From positions 2,542,001 through 2,606,000 of the forward strand of contig NZ_CP094929.1 of assembly GCF_022869165.1 (NCBI RefSeq): a DNA stretch of 64,000 nucleotides. The letters run 5' to 3'. Under the pieces are notes generated by a model. It was not told the DNA's origin, searched no databases, and saw only the letters and a list, made by a program, of their open reading frames with translations. This DNA comes from Sphaerochaeta associata (lineage in GTDB: Bacteria; Spirochaetota; Spirochaetia; Sphaerochaetales; Sphaerochaetaceae). This document shows, in pieces, positions 40,414-49,902 of the stretch (position 1 is the first letter of the stretch; every line of letters begins with the position of its first letter). Position numbers and translations under genes: made by a program.

Positions 40414-42117
40414 ATGAAAAAATCCACAGTGCTTCTGCTACTCGCGATTGTGTTGCTCATCGTCCCCGGTTTCGTCTTTGCCGGAGGAGCAGCTGAGAAA
40501 CCCGCCGCCGCACCTGTTGCAAAGGGCCCGATCATCATCGGCAGCAATAGTGCCCCCAGAACATTGAACCCCCTCTACTTCCCCAGTAGACAGGATTCAA
40601 TCGTCACCAATCTGATCTTCGACAATTTCGTGCAACCTGACAAGGAAGGCAGGATAGTCGGAGGCCTGGCCGAGTCATTCTCCGTCGCCGCCGATGGCGT
40701 CACCTATACGTTCAACCTTGCCAAGAACGTAGTGTGGCATGACGGCGAAAAGTTTGACGGGGACGACGTCGTCGCCACACTGAACATGCTCGCTCACCCC
40801 GACTATGCAGGCGGTGTCGACCGCGTCAACCAGATTGTCGGTGTCGAGGAATTCAAGGCCAATCCGACTTCCACAATCTCCGGTGTCAGCCTGAGTGCGG
40901 ACAAAATGACGGTGACCATCAAAATAAAGAAACCGTCGGCAACCTTCCTCCCCGGCCTGTATTTCCAGATTCTTCCCGAGCACCACATCAAGAACATCAA
41001 CCTTGCAGAGCTCGAGAAGGCAGCCTTCAATACCAATCCCGTCGGTACCGGCCCCTTCAAATTCAAGGAATGGAAGGTAGGCAACTCAATTACCGTCGAG
41101 AAGAACAGTGCATACTGGCAGGGAGAACCGAAGGTGGACTCCATCATCGTGAAATTCGGTGAATTGGTAGCCTTGACCACCCAGTTGCAATCAGGTGAAA
41201 TCGACATGCTCGAAGTCGAGGAAGAAGGTTACAACACCTTCAAGAATAACAAGAACTTCAACATTTACACCTACCCGATGCTCAGTGTCGACTATGTTGG
41301 ATTCCTTACCGGACCCGGCAGGGCAGCCGACACCCGTGATGACCGTCCCGTCTTCAACAAGAACATCCGTCAGGCTCTCGCATATGCAACCAACAAAGAG
41401 GCTCTGGTCAATGGTGCCTACGGCGTGATGGGCTATGCACATGATTCGATTTTCCCGAAGAACTCACTAGGCGACAGTCCCAACGACAATCCGTACACCT
41501 TCAACCTTGCAAAGGCAAAAGCCATGATCGAGGCAGAAGGATATGTGATGAACAACACCACAAAGTTCTACGAGAAGAACGGCAAGAGCCTGCGCATCGA
41601 GATGTACTATGCTGAATCCAGCGCACCTCAAGCTGCAATTTTCAAGGAACAGTGGAAGGCCGCAGGCGTAGACTTGAATCTCAAGCTTGTTGACTTCGGC
41701 GCCCTCATCGGAGTACTGCTCAGAAAGAGCGACGCAAACGGCAAATTGGCAAATGAAGTCGGTTACGACCAAACCACTGCCGCCACCGACTCCAACTTTG
41801 ACACCTACCTGCTTGGGTTCGCCCAGGAATCAGATCCTCAGGAGTATGCCCAGTACTTCGTCGACGATCCTTTCTGGAACTTCTATCACTACGACAATGC
41901 CAATGTACGCACGTGGTTTGCAGAGCAGGAAGTCACCACCGACCAGGCCAAGCGTTCAGCAATTCTTCACCAGATTTCCGAGCAGATCACCGAGGACCTT
42001 CCTTGGTTCACCTATGCAGGAAAGAACGAGACAATTATTGCCGGCAAGAACATTGGAGGTCTGAATCCCGATACCCGTGGATACACCCTCGATACTCACC
42101 TTTGGTTCCTTCAGTAA
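40414..42117 (+). CDS. Extracellular solute-binding protein family 5 (peptide ABC transporter)
   Basis: A 567-residue binding protein. The signal segment VLLLLAIVLLIVPGFVFA ends at GGAAEK. SNSAPRTLNPLYFPS opens the mature protein, then FNLAKNVVWHDGEKFDGDDVVATLNML and IRQALAYATNKEALV follow, all family-5 landmarks. GGAGG stands upstream of the ATG at 40414. The matching permeases and ATPases are encoded five genes later in the same direction. It is diverged from the binding protein at 805-2334, so it likely has a different ligand. Confidence 0.92.
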   Translation: MKKSTVLLLLAIVLLIVPGFVFAGGAAEKPAAAPVAKGPIIIGSNSAPRTLNPLYFPSRQDSIVTNLIFDNFVQPDKEGRIVGGLAESFSVAADGVTYTFNLAKNVVWHDGEKFDGDDVVATLNMLAHPDYAGGVDRVNQIVGVEEFKANPTSTISGVSLSADKMTVTIKIKKPSATFLPGLYFQILPEHHIKNINLAELEKAAFNTNPVGTGPFKFKEWKVGNSITVEKNSAYWQGEPKVDSIIVKFGELVALTTQLQSGEIDMLEVEEEGYNTFKNNKNFNIYTYPMLSVDYVGFLTGPGRAADTRDDRPVFNKNIRQALAYATNKEALVNGAYGVMGYAHDSIFPKNSLGDSPNDNPYTFNLAKAKAMIEAEGYVMNNTTKFYEKNGKSLRIEMYYAESSAPQAAIFKEQWKAAGVDLNLKLVDFGALIGVLLRKSDANGKLANEVGYDQTTAATDSNFDTYLLGFAQESDPQEYAQYFVDDPFWNFYHYDNANVRTWFAEQEVTTDQAKRSAILHQISEQITEDLPWFTYAGKNETIIAGKNIGGLNPDTRGYTLDTHLWFLQ

Positions 42118-42131
42118 CCATACAAACTCCA

Positions 42132-42155
42132 CTGTGGCAGCGTTTGCTGCCACAG
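42132..42155 (+). terminator. Perfect hairpin after the binding-protein gene
   Basis: CTGTGGCAGC, loop GTTT, GCTGCCACAG (ten perfect pairs) followed by TTCTTT. It lies 14 bases past the binding-protein stop and 17 bases before the next start; likely a partial terminator within the operon. Confidence 0.7.
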
Positions 42156-42171
42156 TTCTTTGGAACAAGGC

Positions 42172-43458
42172 ATGGATCACATACCGTCAACCCTTGAACT
42201 GCTGCAAGACCTTCTACACATCGATTCGCAGAACCCTCCCGGAAACGAGCAGGGCATGGTCGACTATATCGCTGAGTATTGCAGAAAGCTCGGCATACCA
42301 TACACCACCTACACCTACGCTGAGAATCGCTCAAACCTATTTATTACATTCGGAACGGGAAGCCAAAGGCCCCTGACGCTTCTGGGCCATCTCGACACCG
42401 TACGCTTCGACAGCGCAGCGTGGACCTACCCTCCGCTCGGAGGCGAAATTCATGACAACTACCTCTACGGCAGGGGAGCTTTGGACATGAAATACTTTGT
42501 TGCAGCTGCTATGACCATTGTAGGTCGGTTGCATGCAATGCAAGACCGTTTCAACGGCCCCATCAATGTACTCTTTACCGCCGATGAGGAGACCGGAAGC
42601 TCCCAGGGTATACGCAAGGTTCTCCAAGAGAACAAGGTCCGTGATGCCCTAGCCGGATCACTCGTATTGAATGAAGGCGGCGGCTTTGCCACCCGTCACG
42701 GCCAAACACTGACGTACCTGTTTGAAACAGGACAGAAATCAGTAGCACGGCTTCGGGTGAGCATACCAGAGCTGCCTGATACCAATCCCTACTTCCCCAC
42801 CCTCTCTCATGAAAAAATTCTCGTGCAGGTCATCAGACGACTCGACGCCTTGAAGCTGGACACAGCCCTGCCTCGTTCGGTCGAGGACTTGAAGCGCGTT
42901 TTCTTTGCGGAAAACACCGATTTTTCAGCATCTGATCGTCGGCTCTTCGAAACCATGAGTCAGTCGATGATTACCCCGACCATCATACACGGCGGCTCCA
43001 GAAACAAGCAGTTGCCTGCTGGATTGAAAGCAGCCATCGACTTCGATTGCCGCCTCCTTCCCAATCTGGGTAGACAGGAATTCCTTGACGCCATCGAAAA
43101 AGCCATCGGCGACCTTCCGGTCACATTTGAGCTCACTTCCTTCTCACAAGGCTATGAAGCGACAGTGGGACCGGATCTTGTATATCTGCTGGAGACGGCA
43201 CTACAGAAGCATGATAGCGAGATTGAATCGCTGGTGCCGTTCATCACCCCAGGTTCGAATGACGGTAAATACCTCAAACCGCTCGGCTGCGATGTCCTGG
43301 GGTTTGCTCCGCTCTCCAGCGAGCAACCCTTCAGCTCCATCATGCCCCTGATACATGGTGTGGATGAGCGAATTTCCCTTGCCTCGCTTACTTTTTGTGA
43401 ACAGGTGCTCCAAGACGTTTGTCTGACGTACCTGACAGGAGACACCATACGTGAGTAA
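42172..43458 (+). CDS. M20 family metallopeptidase (ArgE/DapE type), copy 1
   Basis: A 428-residue zinc amidohydrolase. The metal and catalytic motifs are visible: LLGHLDTVRFD (His and Asp), YGRGALDMKYFVAA (bridging Asp), FTADEETGSSQG (catalytic Glu and metal Glu), NEGGGFATRHG, and the C-terminal His in MPLIHGVDERISL. A dimerisation domain lies between. These enzymes cleave N-acyl amino acids or dipeptides. An in-frame TTG at 42160 is possible, but the ATG at 42172 is preferred. The stop overlaps the next gene by eight bases. Confidence 0.9.
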   Translation: MDHIPSTLELLQDLLHIDSQNPPGNEQGMVDYIAEYCRKLGIPYTTYTYAENRSNLFITFGTGSQRPLTLLGHLDTVRFDSAAWTYPPLGGEIHDNYLYGRGALDMKYFVAAAMTIVGRLHAMQDRFNGPINVLFTADEETGSSQGIRKVLQENKVRDALAGSLVLNEGGGFATRHGQTLTYLFETGQKSVARLRVSIPELPDTNPYFPTLSHEKILVQVIRRLDALKLDTALPRSVEDLKRVFFAENTDFSASDRRLFETMSQSMITPTIIHGGSRNKQLPAGLKAAIDFDCRLLPNLGRQEFLDAIEKAIGDLPVTFELTSFSQGYEATVGPDLVYLLETALQKHDSEIESLVPFITPGSNDGKYLKPLGCDVLGFAPLSSEQPFSSIMPLIHGVDERISLASLTFCEQVLQDVCLTYLTGDTIRE

Positions 43459-44620
43459 CGTCGAAAAGATCACCCAACTGATCCAGGAACTTCGCAATCA
43501 AGACATTGACACCCTGCTCATCCTCTCTCGAGAGGATTCCGATAAGGTTCTTCCTCTCCTGCTGCCCGTCCACGTGGTTGCGCAAACAGCTTTCTTCATC
43601 AACAAAACCGGCAAGCCCATCGTGCTGACCGGCAGTACCGATGCAAATATGTACAAGGACTTTGGCATTTTCGAAATTGTCGAAGTGAAGGAGGATTTCG
43701 AAACCGACTTCCTTCGCTTGTTCAATCGCATCAATCCGAAAAAACTCGCGCTGAACATCAGCGAGCTTGACTACCTCGCCGATGGACTTACCGTCGGTCA
43801 GTACATGCTTTTGGAGAAGATTATCGGTCCAAAGCGTTTGGCCGGGTGTGAAACGAGCAGTGAACAGATTGTAAGAAAGCTGCGCAGCATCAAGAGCGAG
43901 TACGAAATACAGTGCATCAGGCATGCTGTGGAAGTGACCTGCAGCATCTATGAGGAAGTAGCCTCATGTATCTCGATCGGTATGAGTGAGACGCAAATCG
44001 GAGACCTCTTTGTCGAAGGCATGAAACGCCATCAGGTGGTCAATGCGTTTGGAGAGCCCTACAGTTACCCTTTGGTCTGCATAAACCGCTGCGGTCTTGC
44101 ACACCGTGAGCCGAACGCAAAAAACATCCTTGAACAAGGAGATATCCTGATTTGCGACTTCAGCGTCTCCTACAAAGGGTATTGCTCTGATATCGCACGA
44201 AGTTTTTATGCCCTGGCCGAGGGAGAGCAAGAAGCCCTGCAGGAGGTGTTGAGGGCATTTCAGACCACCGTCGATGCGGTGTCTGCAGTCATTGAAGCCA
44301 TCAAGCCAGGCCTGATGGGATATGAAGCCGACCGCATTGGTCGTTCCATCATAGAGAACGCAGGCTATCCGACCATTCGCCACTCAACAGGCCACCAGCT
44401 CGGCATGCGTGTGCACGATGGGGGAACCTCCCTCAGCCCCGAATCCAATCCCAACAGCCATTTCCCCATCCAGAAGGGAGAAGTCTATGCAATCGAACCC
44501 ACGGTAATCCAGGATGGCGGGGCGCCCTCCTTCATTGTTGAAGAAGATGTGGTTGTGACCGAAAGCACAGTGCAAATTCTCAGCAGACGCCAGAGGGAAC
44601 TCTGGTATATTGCGAGGTAG
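43451..44620 (+). CDS. M24 family peptidase (Xaa-Pro aminopeptidase-like), copy 1
   Basis: A 389-residue pita-bread metallopeptidase. The five metal ligands can be traced: the Asp pair in ILICDFSVSYKGYCSDIAR, His in HSTGHQLGMRVHDGG, Glu in VYAIEPTVI and Glu in FIVEEDVVV. The N-terminal creatinase-like domain spans residues 1-140. The start is a GTG inside the previous gene. Members cleave Xaa-Pro bonds or creatine-like amidines; specificity here is unknown. It pairs with the M20 gene before it, and the same pair is repeated directly downstream. Confidence 0.9.
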   Translation: MSNVEKITQLIQELRNQDIDTLLILSREDSDKVLPLLLPVHVVAQTAFFINKTGKPIVLTGSTDANMYKDFGIFEIVEVKEDFETDFLRLFNRINPKKLALNISELDYLADGLTVGQYMLLEKIIGPKRLAGCETSSEQIVRKLRSIKSEYEIQCIRHAVEVTCSIYEEVASCISIGMSETQIGDLFVEGMKRHQVVNAFGEPYSYPLVCINRCGLAHREPNAKNILEQGDILICDFSVSYKGYCSDIARSFYALAEGEQEALQEVLRAFQTTVDAVSAVIEAIKPGLMGYEADRIGRSIIENAGYPTIRHSTGHQLGMRVHDGGTSLSPESNPNSHFPIQKGEVYAIEPTVIQDGGAPSFIVEEDVVVTESTVQILSRRQRELWYIAR

Positions 44621-44623
44621 GCC

Positions 44624-45859
44624 ATGGATATCGTTGAGCTTTTCAAGCAGATGGTACGTCTGGATACCACCAATCCCCCGGGCAATGAGTACCTGATGAC
44701 CGATCTCATCAGTGCCGTTCTTGCCAAGGAAGGCATTTGGCATGAAGTCCAGACTACAGCCGAAGGAAGGACCAATCTGATCGCCCGCATCGGGGTCGAA
44801 TCAGAATTGCCTCCGATAATCCTCATCAGTCACACCGATGTAGTGGGTTGCGAGAACCAAGCTTGGAAACATCCGCCCTTTGAAGCCGTAGAGGAGGACC
44901 AGATCATCTACGGAAGAGGGACGGTGGACACCAAGCACCTGACGGCAATGCAAATTGGTGCTTTGCTTGCCTTGAAGGACCAACCCCTCAATCGTGCCGT
45001 CTATCTGCTTGCCACATCGGATGAGGAACAGGGGAGCAGCCTGGGCATGCCCAGGCTTGTCCAACAGTATGGTGATCTCTTCAAGCGCGGCTTGGTGATC
45101 AATGAAGGGGGAGGATTTTGCATCACCCATCAGGGAAACCCCTACTGGTTGTGCACCGTCGGGGAGAAAGGACGAATCGAGGTGAAGGTCACCATCGAGG
45201 GGGCCAGTGGACCCGCTTCCTTTAAAAGTGAGAACAAGGCAATCGATACCTTTATTGGGTTGCTGGACCACCTTGGCTCCTATCAGTTCCCGGCCGTCGA
45301 CACCGCTGTCCACCATCTTTTCAGCGAGGTTGTCGGAACAGATATAACCCACCCGTTTCTGAAACACTTCAGTTGGTACAACAGCCACGATGCAATCATT
45401 TTACAACGCTACGATATCGGCACCCAGGTGAACGTGCTGCCCTATCGGATCGAGTTCGAGTTCTCGTTGCAGTTATTGCCTGGAAGAAGTGAACAAGAAG
45501 CCCGAGCTCTGCTCGCAGCACTCTTTGCCGGCACCACCGTTTCATACGAAGTCCTTCGTTTCGATGCGGGTTTTGAGAGTGACTGCACCAATCACTTCTA
45601 CAAAAGCATGGAGACCTTGGCGCAGAAGCACTACGGTGCACACAGGCTCATTCCCGTGTATGCACTGGGAAGAACCGACGGGAGATTTCTCGGACCACTG
45701 CCATCAGATGTCTACGGGTTCTCCCCGGTGACCGATGCCATACCGTTCGAAACCATCTTGAAGCTGGTACATCAGGTCGATGAGAGAATCGACCGGGATT
45801 CGATTGTGAAGGGAACTCGGTTTCTGACCGACCTGATACAAACCATGGGGAACTGTTGA
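44624..45859 (+). CDS. M20 family metallopeptidase, copy 2
   Basis: A 411-residue paralogue of the M20 enzyme at 42172. Motifs are ISHTDVVGCENQAWKHPPFEAV, YGRGTVDTKHLTAMQ, ATSDEEQGSSLGMP, NEGGGFCITHQG, and the final metal His in LKLVHQVDERIDRDS. It starts four bases after the M24 stop. Middle and C-terminal sequence differ clearly from copy 1, so the two probably have different substrates and are not a recent duplication. Confidence 0.9.
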   Translation: MDIVELFKQMVRLDTTNPPGNEYLMTDLISAVLAKEGIWHEVQTTAEGRTNLIARIGVESELPPIILISHTDVVGCENQAWKHPPFEAVEEDQIIYGRGTVDTKHLTAMQIGALLALKDQPLNRAVYLLATSDEEQGSSLGMPRLVQQYGDLFKRGLVINEGGGFCITHQGNPYWLCTVGEKGRIEVKVTIEGASGPASFKSENKAIDTFIGLLDHLGSYQFPAVDTAVHHLFSEVVGTDITHPFLKHFSWYNSHDAIILQRYDIGTQVNVLPYRIEFEFSLQLLPGRSEQEARALLAALFAGTTVSYEVLRFDAGFESDCTNHFYKSMETLAQKHYGAHRLIPVYALGRTDGRFLGPLPSDVYGFSPVTDAIPFETILKLVHQVDERIDRDSIVKGTRFLTDLIQTMGNC

Positions 45860-45861
45860 AT

Positions 45862-47040
45862 ATGGAAGATGCATACGCACTGAATAGAGAAAAGATCGCC
45901 CAAGCCAAACTCATTCTGGCTCAATCCGGCATCGATTGTTGGATTGTGAAGACAAAGGAAGGCAGTGATCCCTGCATGCCGTTGATGTTCGGCCTGACCA
46001 TCAGCGGTGATGCCGCCCTGATCGTAACGCCGAAGACCACCATCGCCATCACCAGCTCCATAGATGCCCATGATGTCGTCTCGAGCGGGCTCTTCGAGCA
46101 GGTAATAACCTACACCCGTACCGGCTTTGGAGAACAGCTGCGTAGGTTGATAGAGCGTCTCGATCCGAAACGAATAGCCGTCAACTACAGCATGGAGAAC
46201 CATCTCAGCGACGGCTTGACCGTTGGATCGTACCGGGCATTGAAGAACATGCTGGGGAGCACCTATGCGACTCGCCTTGAGTCGAGCGAGCAGTTTTTGC
46301 AAAAGCTGAGAAGCATCAAGAGCCCAAAAGAGGTCGAGTACATCCAAAAGGCAATTGACATAACCTTGGAAATCTACGACGAGGTTTTTGCTCAGGTGCG
46401 CAAGGGGATGACCGAGATCGAGATTGGACAGCTCTTTGTCGATGGCATGATCAAGCGCGGGGTGGTCAACGGCATCACCCGCAAACTCACCCCTCCGATC
46501 GTCATGAACCATAATATCGCCCATCGCGGGCCGGGCAACTCGGTATTGAAGGAAGGCGACTACTTGATCTTTGATTTTTCAGTAGACTACAAGGGATATT
46601 GCTCCGATATCGCACGCACCTGCTATGTACTGAGAGAGGGAGAGACTTCTGCCTCGCCACAGATGCAGAGGGCTTTTGAGACCATCTACGAGGCGATCAA
46701 CCGGGCTTTGGCTGCACTCAGACCAGGGGCCGTAGGCACCGATGTCGACCGCTGTGCCCGCCAGCACATCCTCGATTGCGGGTATCAGGACATCTTCCAT
46801 GCCGTCGGGCATCAGGTCGGTCGTGATGTGCATGACGGAGGAACGTTGCTCGGTCCGATCAAGAAACGGTATAAGAATGCCTCGCTTGGCGTTGTTGAGG
46901 AAGGCATGGTCTTTGCAATCGAACCAACCATCCTCTACGAGCAAGGCCCTGCGATCATCAGCGAAGAAAATGCATTGGTTACCGCCGACGGTGCGGTCCT
47001 GTTGAGTAAACGACAAGAATCACTTGTACTGATTCACTGA
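45862..47040 (+). CDS. M24 family peptidase (Xaa-Pro aminopeptidase-like), copy 2
   Basis: A 392-residue paralogue of the M24 enzyme at 43451. It retains IFDFSVDYKGYCSDIAR, HAVGHQVGRDVHDGGTLLGP, VFAIEPTIL and IISEENALVT as metal and catalytic elements. The N-terminal domain (CWIVKTKEGSDPCMPLMFGLTI) is the usual creatinase/prolidase fold. An in-frame TTG at 45856 exists; the ATG at 45862, two bases after the M20 stop, is preferred. It ends just before the permease genes. Confidence 0.9.
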   Translation: MEDAYALNREKIAQAKLILAQSGIDCWIVKTKEGSDPCMPLMFGLTISGDAALIVTPKTTIAITSSIDAHDVVSSGLFEQVITYTRTGFGEQLRRLIERLDPKRIAVNYSMENHLSDGLTVGSYRALKNMLGSTYATRLESSEQFLQKLRSIKSPKEVEYIQKAIDITLEIYDEVFAQVRKGMTEIEIGQLFVDGMIKRGVVNGITRKLTPPIVMNHNIAHRGPGNSVLKEGDYLIFDFSVDYKGYCSDIARTCYVLREGETSASPQMQRAFETIYEAINRALAALRPGAVGTDVDRCARQHILDCGYQDIFHAVGHQVGRDVHDGGTLLGPIKKRYKNASLGVVEEGMVFAIEPTILYEQGPAIISEENALVTADGAVLLSKRQESLVLIH

Positions 47041-47054
47041 GGGAGTAAGAGCAT

Positions 47055-48014
47055 ATGCTGAAGTACATTTCCAAACGGTTGTTGATTTCCATTCCTGTCA
47101 TCATCGGTATTACCATCCTTTCCTTCATCATCATGAAACTTTCGCCGGGCGATCCCCTGGCAAATTTCATCAACCCCTCCATCGACATGGCGGACCTTGA
47201 GAAGTCACGCCAGGCCCTCGGGCTCAACGATCCTCTCTATGTCCAGTATTTCAAGTGGATCGGACAGGTTGCCAAGGGTAATTTCGGCTATACATACAGC
47301 GGAAACCACTCGATCAGCGGCTTGATTTTGGAGAGGTTGCCCAATACCGTCATTCTCACACTCAGTGCATTCGTGATGAGCTTTGTCGTCGGAATCCCCC
47401 TGGGTGTTATCGGTGCGGTGAAAAAGAACACCAGAACCGACTATGGCATTACCTTGATGAGCCTGGTAGGGGTGGCCATCCCCTCGTTCTTCTTCGGCTT
47501 GCTGGTAATCTACGTGTTCGCGTTGATGCTCGGAATCTTCCCCTCGGGGGGGATGGTCAACATCAGGGCGGGCTACACAGGGTTTGCATACTACACCGAT
47601 ATTCTGCACCATCTGGTGCTTCCCGCCGTGGTGCTGAGCCTTGGCAATATCGCCAGCGTCTCGCGCTTCACCCGTTCCAACATGCTGGACATCCTGAAGG
47701 AGGACTATATCAGGACGGCAAAGGCGAAAGGGCTGCGCAACAAGGCGGTCATCTATCGCCATGCGCTTCGAAATGCACTCATTCCTGTAGTGACCATCTT
47801 CGGGCTCTCCATCCCGTTCCTCTTCAGTGGAGCCTACATCACCGAAAGTATTTTCAACTGGCCTGGAATGGGTCAACTCGGCATTCGGGCCATCCAAGAT
47901 CGTGAGTATGGCATCATCATGGCACTGAACCTCATCACCGCAACGCTGGTGCTGACGGGAAATCTCATCAGTGACATTCTGTATGCAATCGTCGATCCAA
48001 GAATCAGGCACTAA
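47055..48014 (+). CDS. Peptide ABC transporter permease (DppB/OppB type)
   Basis: A 319-residue inner-membrane permease with six hydrophobic segments; LLISIPVIIGITILSFIIMKLSPGDP is the first and ends in the classic PGDP motif. The EAA-type loop is DILKEDYIRTAKAKGLRNKAVIYRHALRNALIPV, and the C-terminus (IFNWPGMGQLGIRAIQDREYGIIM) is standard. It begins 14 bases after the peptidase gene and is followed by the DppC partner. Confidence 0.95.
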   Translation: MLKYISKRLLISIPVIIGITILSFIIMKLSPGDPLANFINPSIDMADLEKSRQALGLNDPLYVQYFKWIGQVAKGNFGYTYSGNHSISGLILERLPNTVILTLSAFVMSFVVGIPLGVIGAVKKNTRTDYGITLMSLVGVAIPSFFFGLLVIYVFALMLGIFPSGGMVNIRAGYTGFAYYTDILHHLVLPAVVLSLGNIASVSRFTRSNMLDILKEDYIRTAKAKGLRNKAVIYRHALRNALIPVVTIFGLSIPFLFSGAYITESIFNWPGMGQLGIRAIQDREYGIIMALNLITATLVLTGNLISDILYAIVDPRIRH

Positions 48015-48025
48015 GGGTGAACAAC

Positions 48026-48898
48026 ATGCTCATTAAAAAAAACAGCTTCTATGACTATGCGTATCGCCGCTTCAGGCGCAACAAGCTTGCAGTAATCGGA
48101 ACGTACATCACCTTGGCTTTCATTGTGGTGGCCCTCCTCGCTCCGATCCTCTCCCCCTATGAACCAAGTGAATTCTTCTTCATGGAGGGTCAGAATCTCT
48201 ACAATAAGTATGATACGCCCTCCCTGCAGCACTTGCTGGGAACCGACTCACTGGGACGGGATGTGTTCTCAAGACTTCTCTACGGGGCGAGAGTAACCAT
48301 GATGGTAGCCCTTTCTGCTGTCAGCATCTCGACGATAATCGGCACCATCATTGGACTGGTCACTGGATATTTCGGCAGGTTCATCGATGCATTTTTCATG
48401 CGCATCGTCGATATTGTCATCTCTTTTCCGGTTCTGTTTCTGTTGATTTCCATCTCCACCATCATGGACCCTTCCATCTGGATCGTTATCCTGGCCATCG
48501 GGTTGGTGAGCTGGACCAGTACGGCACGCCTGGTTCGCGGCGAGGTGCTCAGGGTCAAGGAACTCGATTACATAGTTGCCGCCAACGCGTGCGGCTCATC
48601 CTCCCTGAAGATCATCATCAAGCATATCCTGCCGAACATCCTTGCACCCATCATGGTGCAGGTGACCATCGGTACGGCACAGGCGATTCTCATGGAGGCT
48701 TCGTTGAGCTTCCTTGGAGTCGGTGTGCAACAGCCCACCCCGAGCTGGGGCAACATGCTGATGGACGCCCAGAAGCTCCTTGTGCTGCGTGATATGCCCT
48801 GGATCTGGATTCCCCCGGGAGTGGTGACGCTTTTGCTCGTTCTGGCCATCTATTTTGTCGGTGATGGACTGCGCGATGCTTTCGACCCGAAACAATGA
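48026..48898 (+). CDS. Peptide ABC transporter permease (DppC/OppC type)
   Basis: A 290-residue permease partner. The N-terminal RRFRRNKLAVIGTYITLAFIVVALLAPILSPY is typical, followed by HLLGTDSLGRDVFSRLLYGAR and the cytoplasmic loop VREVLRVKELDYIVAANACG-like docking region. FVGDGLRDAFDPK is the usual end. A GTG at 48017 is in frame, but the ATG at 48026 has AAGGG at better spacing. The stop overlaps a possible start of the next gene. Confidence 0.94.
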   Translation: MLIKKNSFYDYAYRRFRRNKLAVIGTYITLAFIVVALLAPILSPYEPSEFFFMEGQNLYNKYDTPSLQHLLGTDSLGRDVFSRLLYGARVTMMVALSAVSISTIIGTIIGLVTGYFGRFIDAFFMRIVDIVISFPVLFLLISISTIMDPSIWIVILAIGLVSWTSTARLVRGEVLRVKELDYIVAANACGSSSLKIIIKHILPNILAPIMVQVTIGTAQAILMEASLSFLGVGVQQPTPSWGNMLMDAQKLLVLRDMPWIWIPPGVVTLLLVLAIYFVGDGLRDAFDPKQ

Positions 48899-48915
48899 GA
48901 ACCAGGAGTACGATG

Positions 48916-49902
48916 ATGAAGACCATATTGGAAGTAAAGGACTTGAGCGTCCAGTTTCGCACCGAGGAGGGATCTTTTCATGCAATCGAGCATGTCAGCT
49001 TCTCAGTCGAGGAACAAAAGACGCTGGCCATAGTCGGTGAGTCAGGCAGCGGAAAGAGCGTTACCAGTCTTGCTATCATGCAACTGATTGCAGAGAATGG
49101 GAAAATAACCGATGGGGAGATTTTCATCGAGGGACAGGACATCCTGAAACTCACGAGAAAGGAGGTTCAGCAATCCATCCTGGGAAAGAAGATTTCCATG
49201 ATTTTCCAAGAGCCGATGACAGCCCTCAATCCCGTCATTAAAATCGGGGATCAGATCACCGAAAGCATTCTCGAACACCAACAGGTGAGCAAGAAGGAAG
49301 CCAGGCAGATAGCCCTCGATACACTCAAGCAGGTGGGCATCCCCTCACCGGAAGAGAGAATCAAGCAGTATCCCCACCAACTCAGCGGCGGCATGCGTCA
49401 ACGGGTCATGATTGCAATGGGCTTGGTCACAAGACCAAAAATCATGATTGCAGACGAGCCTACGACTGCTTTGGACGTCACCATCGAGGCACAAATCCTG
49501 AATCTTCTTGAGGAACTGAAAAAGAAGTTCAAGACATCAATCCTCTTTGTGACCCATGACTTGAACATCGTCGCCGATATCGCCGATGACGTTCTGGTCA
49601 TGTATTGTGGAGAAGTCATCGAGAAGGGTCCTGTCGCCGACATTTTCGAATCACCCAAACACCCGTACACCAAGGGACTCCTGGCTACCATGCCATCCTT
49701 GGACCAGACAAAGAGCGTACTACCCACAATCAAAGGTTCGGTGCCGAATATCTCCAAGCGTCCTTCAGGATGCCACTTTCATCCACGGTGCGAGTATGCA
49801 ACCGAGCGATGCCGAAAGGAAAAACCCAAGACATACGTTGAGGGTGCACACCATGTACAATGCTTCCTGTATGCACCGAAGGAGGGAACAAAGCATGCCT
49901 GA
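48916..49902 (+). CDS. Peptide ABC transporter ATPase (DppD/OppD type)
   Basis: A 328-residue ATPase. Walker A is GESGSGKSVTS, the Q-loop is MIFQEPMTALNPV, the signature is QLSGGMRQRVMIAMGL, Walker B is IMIADEPTTALD, and the switch His is in FVTHDLNIV. A Cys-rich tail (GCHFHPRCEYATERCRKEKP) follows, as in Opp/Dpp ATPases. An earlier in-frame ATG overlaps the DppC stop, but AGGAG lies seven bases before the ATG at 48916. It overlaps the partner ATPase by eight bases. Confidence 0.94.
   Translation: MKTILEVKDLSVQFRTEEGSFHAIEHVSFSVEEQKTLAIVGESGSGKSVTSLAIMQLIAENGKITDGEIFIEGQDILKLTRKEVQQSILGKKISMIFQEPMTALNPVIKIGDQITESILEHQQVSKKEARQIALDTLKQVGIPSPEERIKQYPHQLSGGMRQRVMIAMGLVTRPKIMIADEPTTALDVTIEAQILNLLEELKKKFKTSILFVTHDLNIVADIADDVLVMYCGEVIEKGPVADIFESPKHPYTKGLLATMPSLDQTKSVLPTIKGSVPNISKRPSGCHFHPRCEYATERCRKEKPKTYVEGAHHVQCFLYAPKEGTKHA

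Noticed and set aside
42172-47040. Recent tandem duplication of an M20/M24 gene pair
   Set aside because: The copies share motifs but differ through most of their length, so they are old paralogues and not a recent duplication or assembly artefact.
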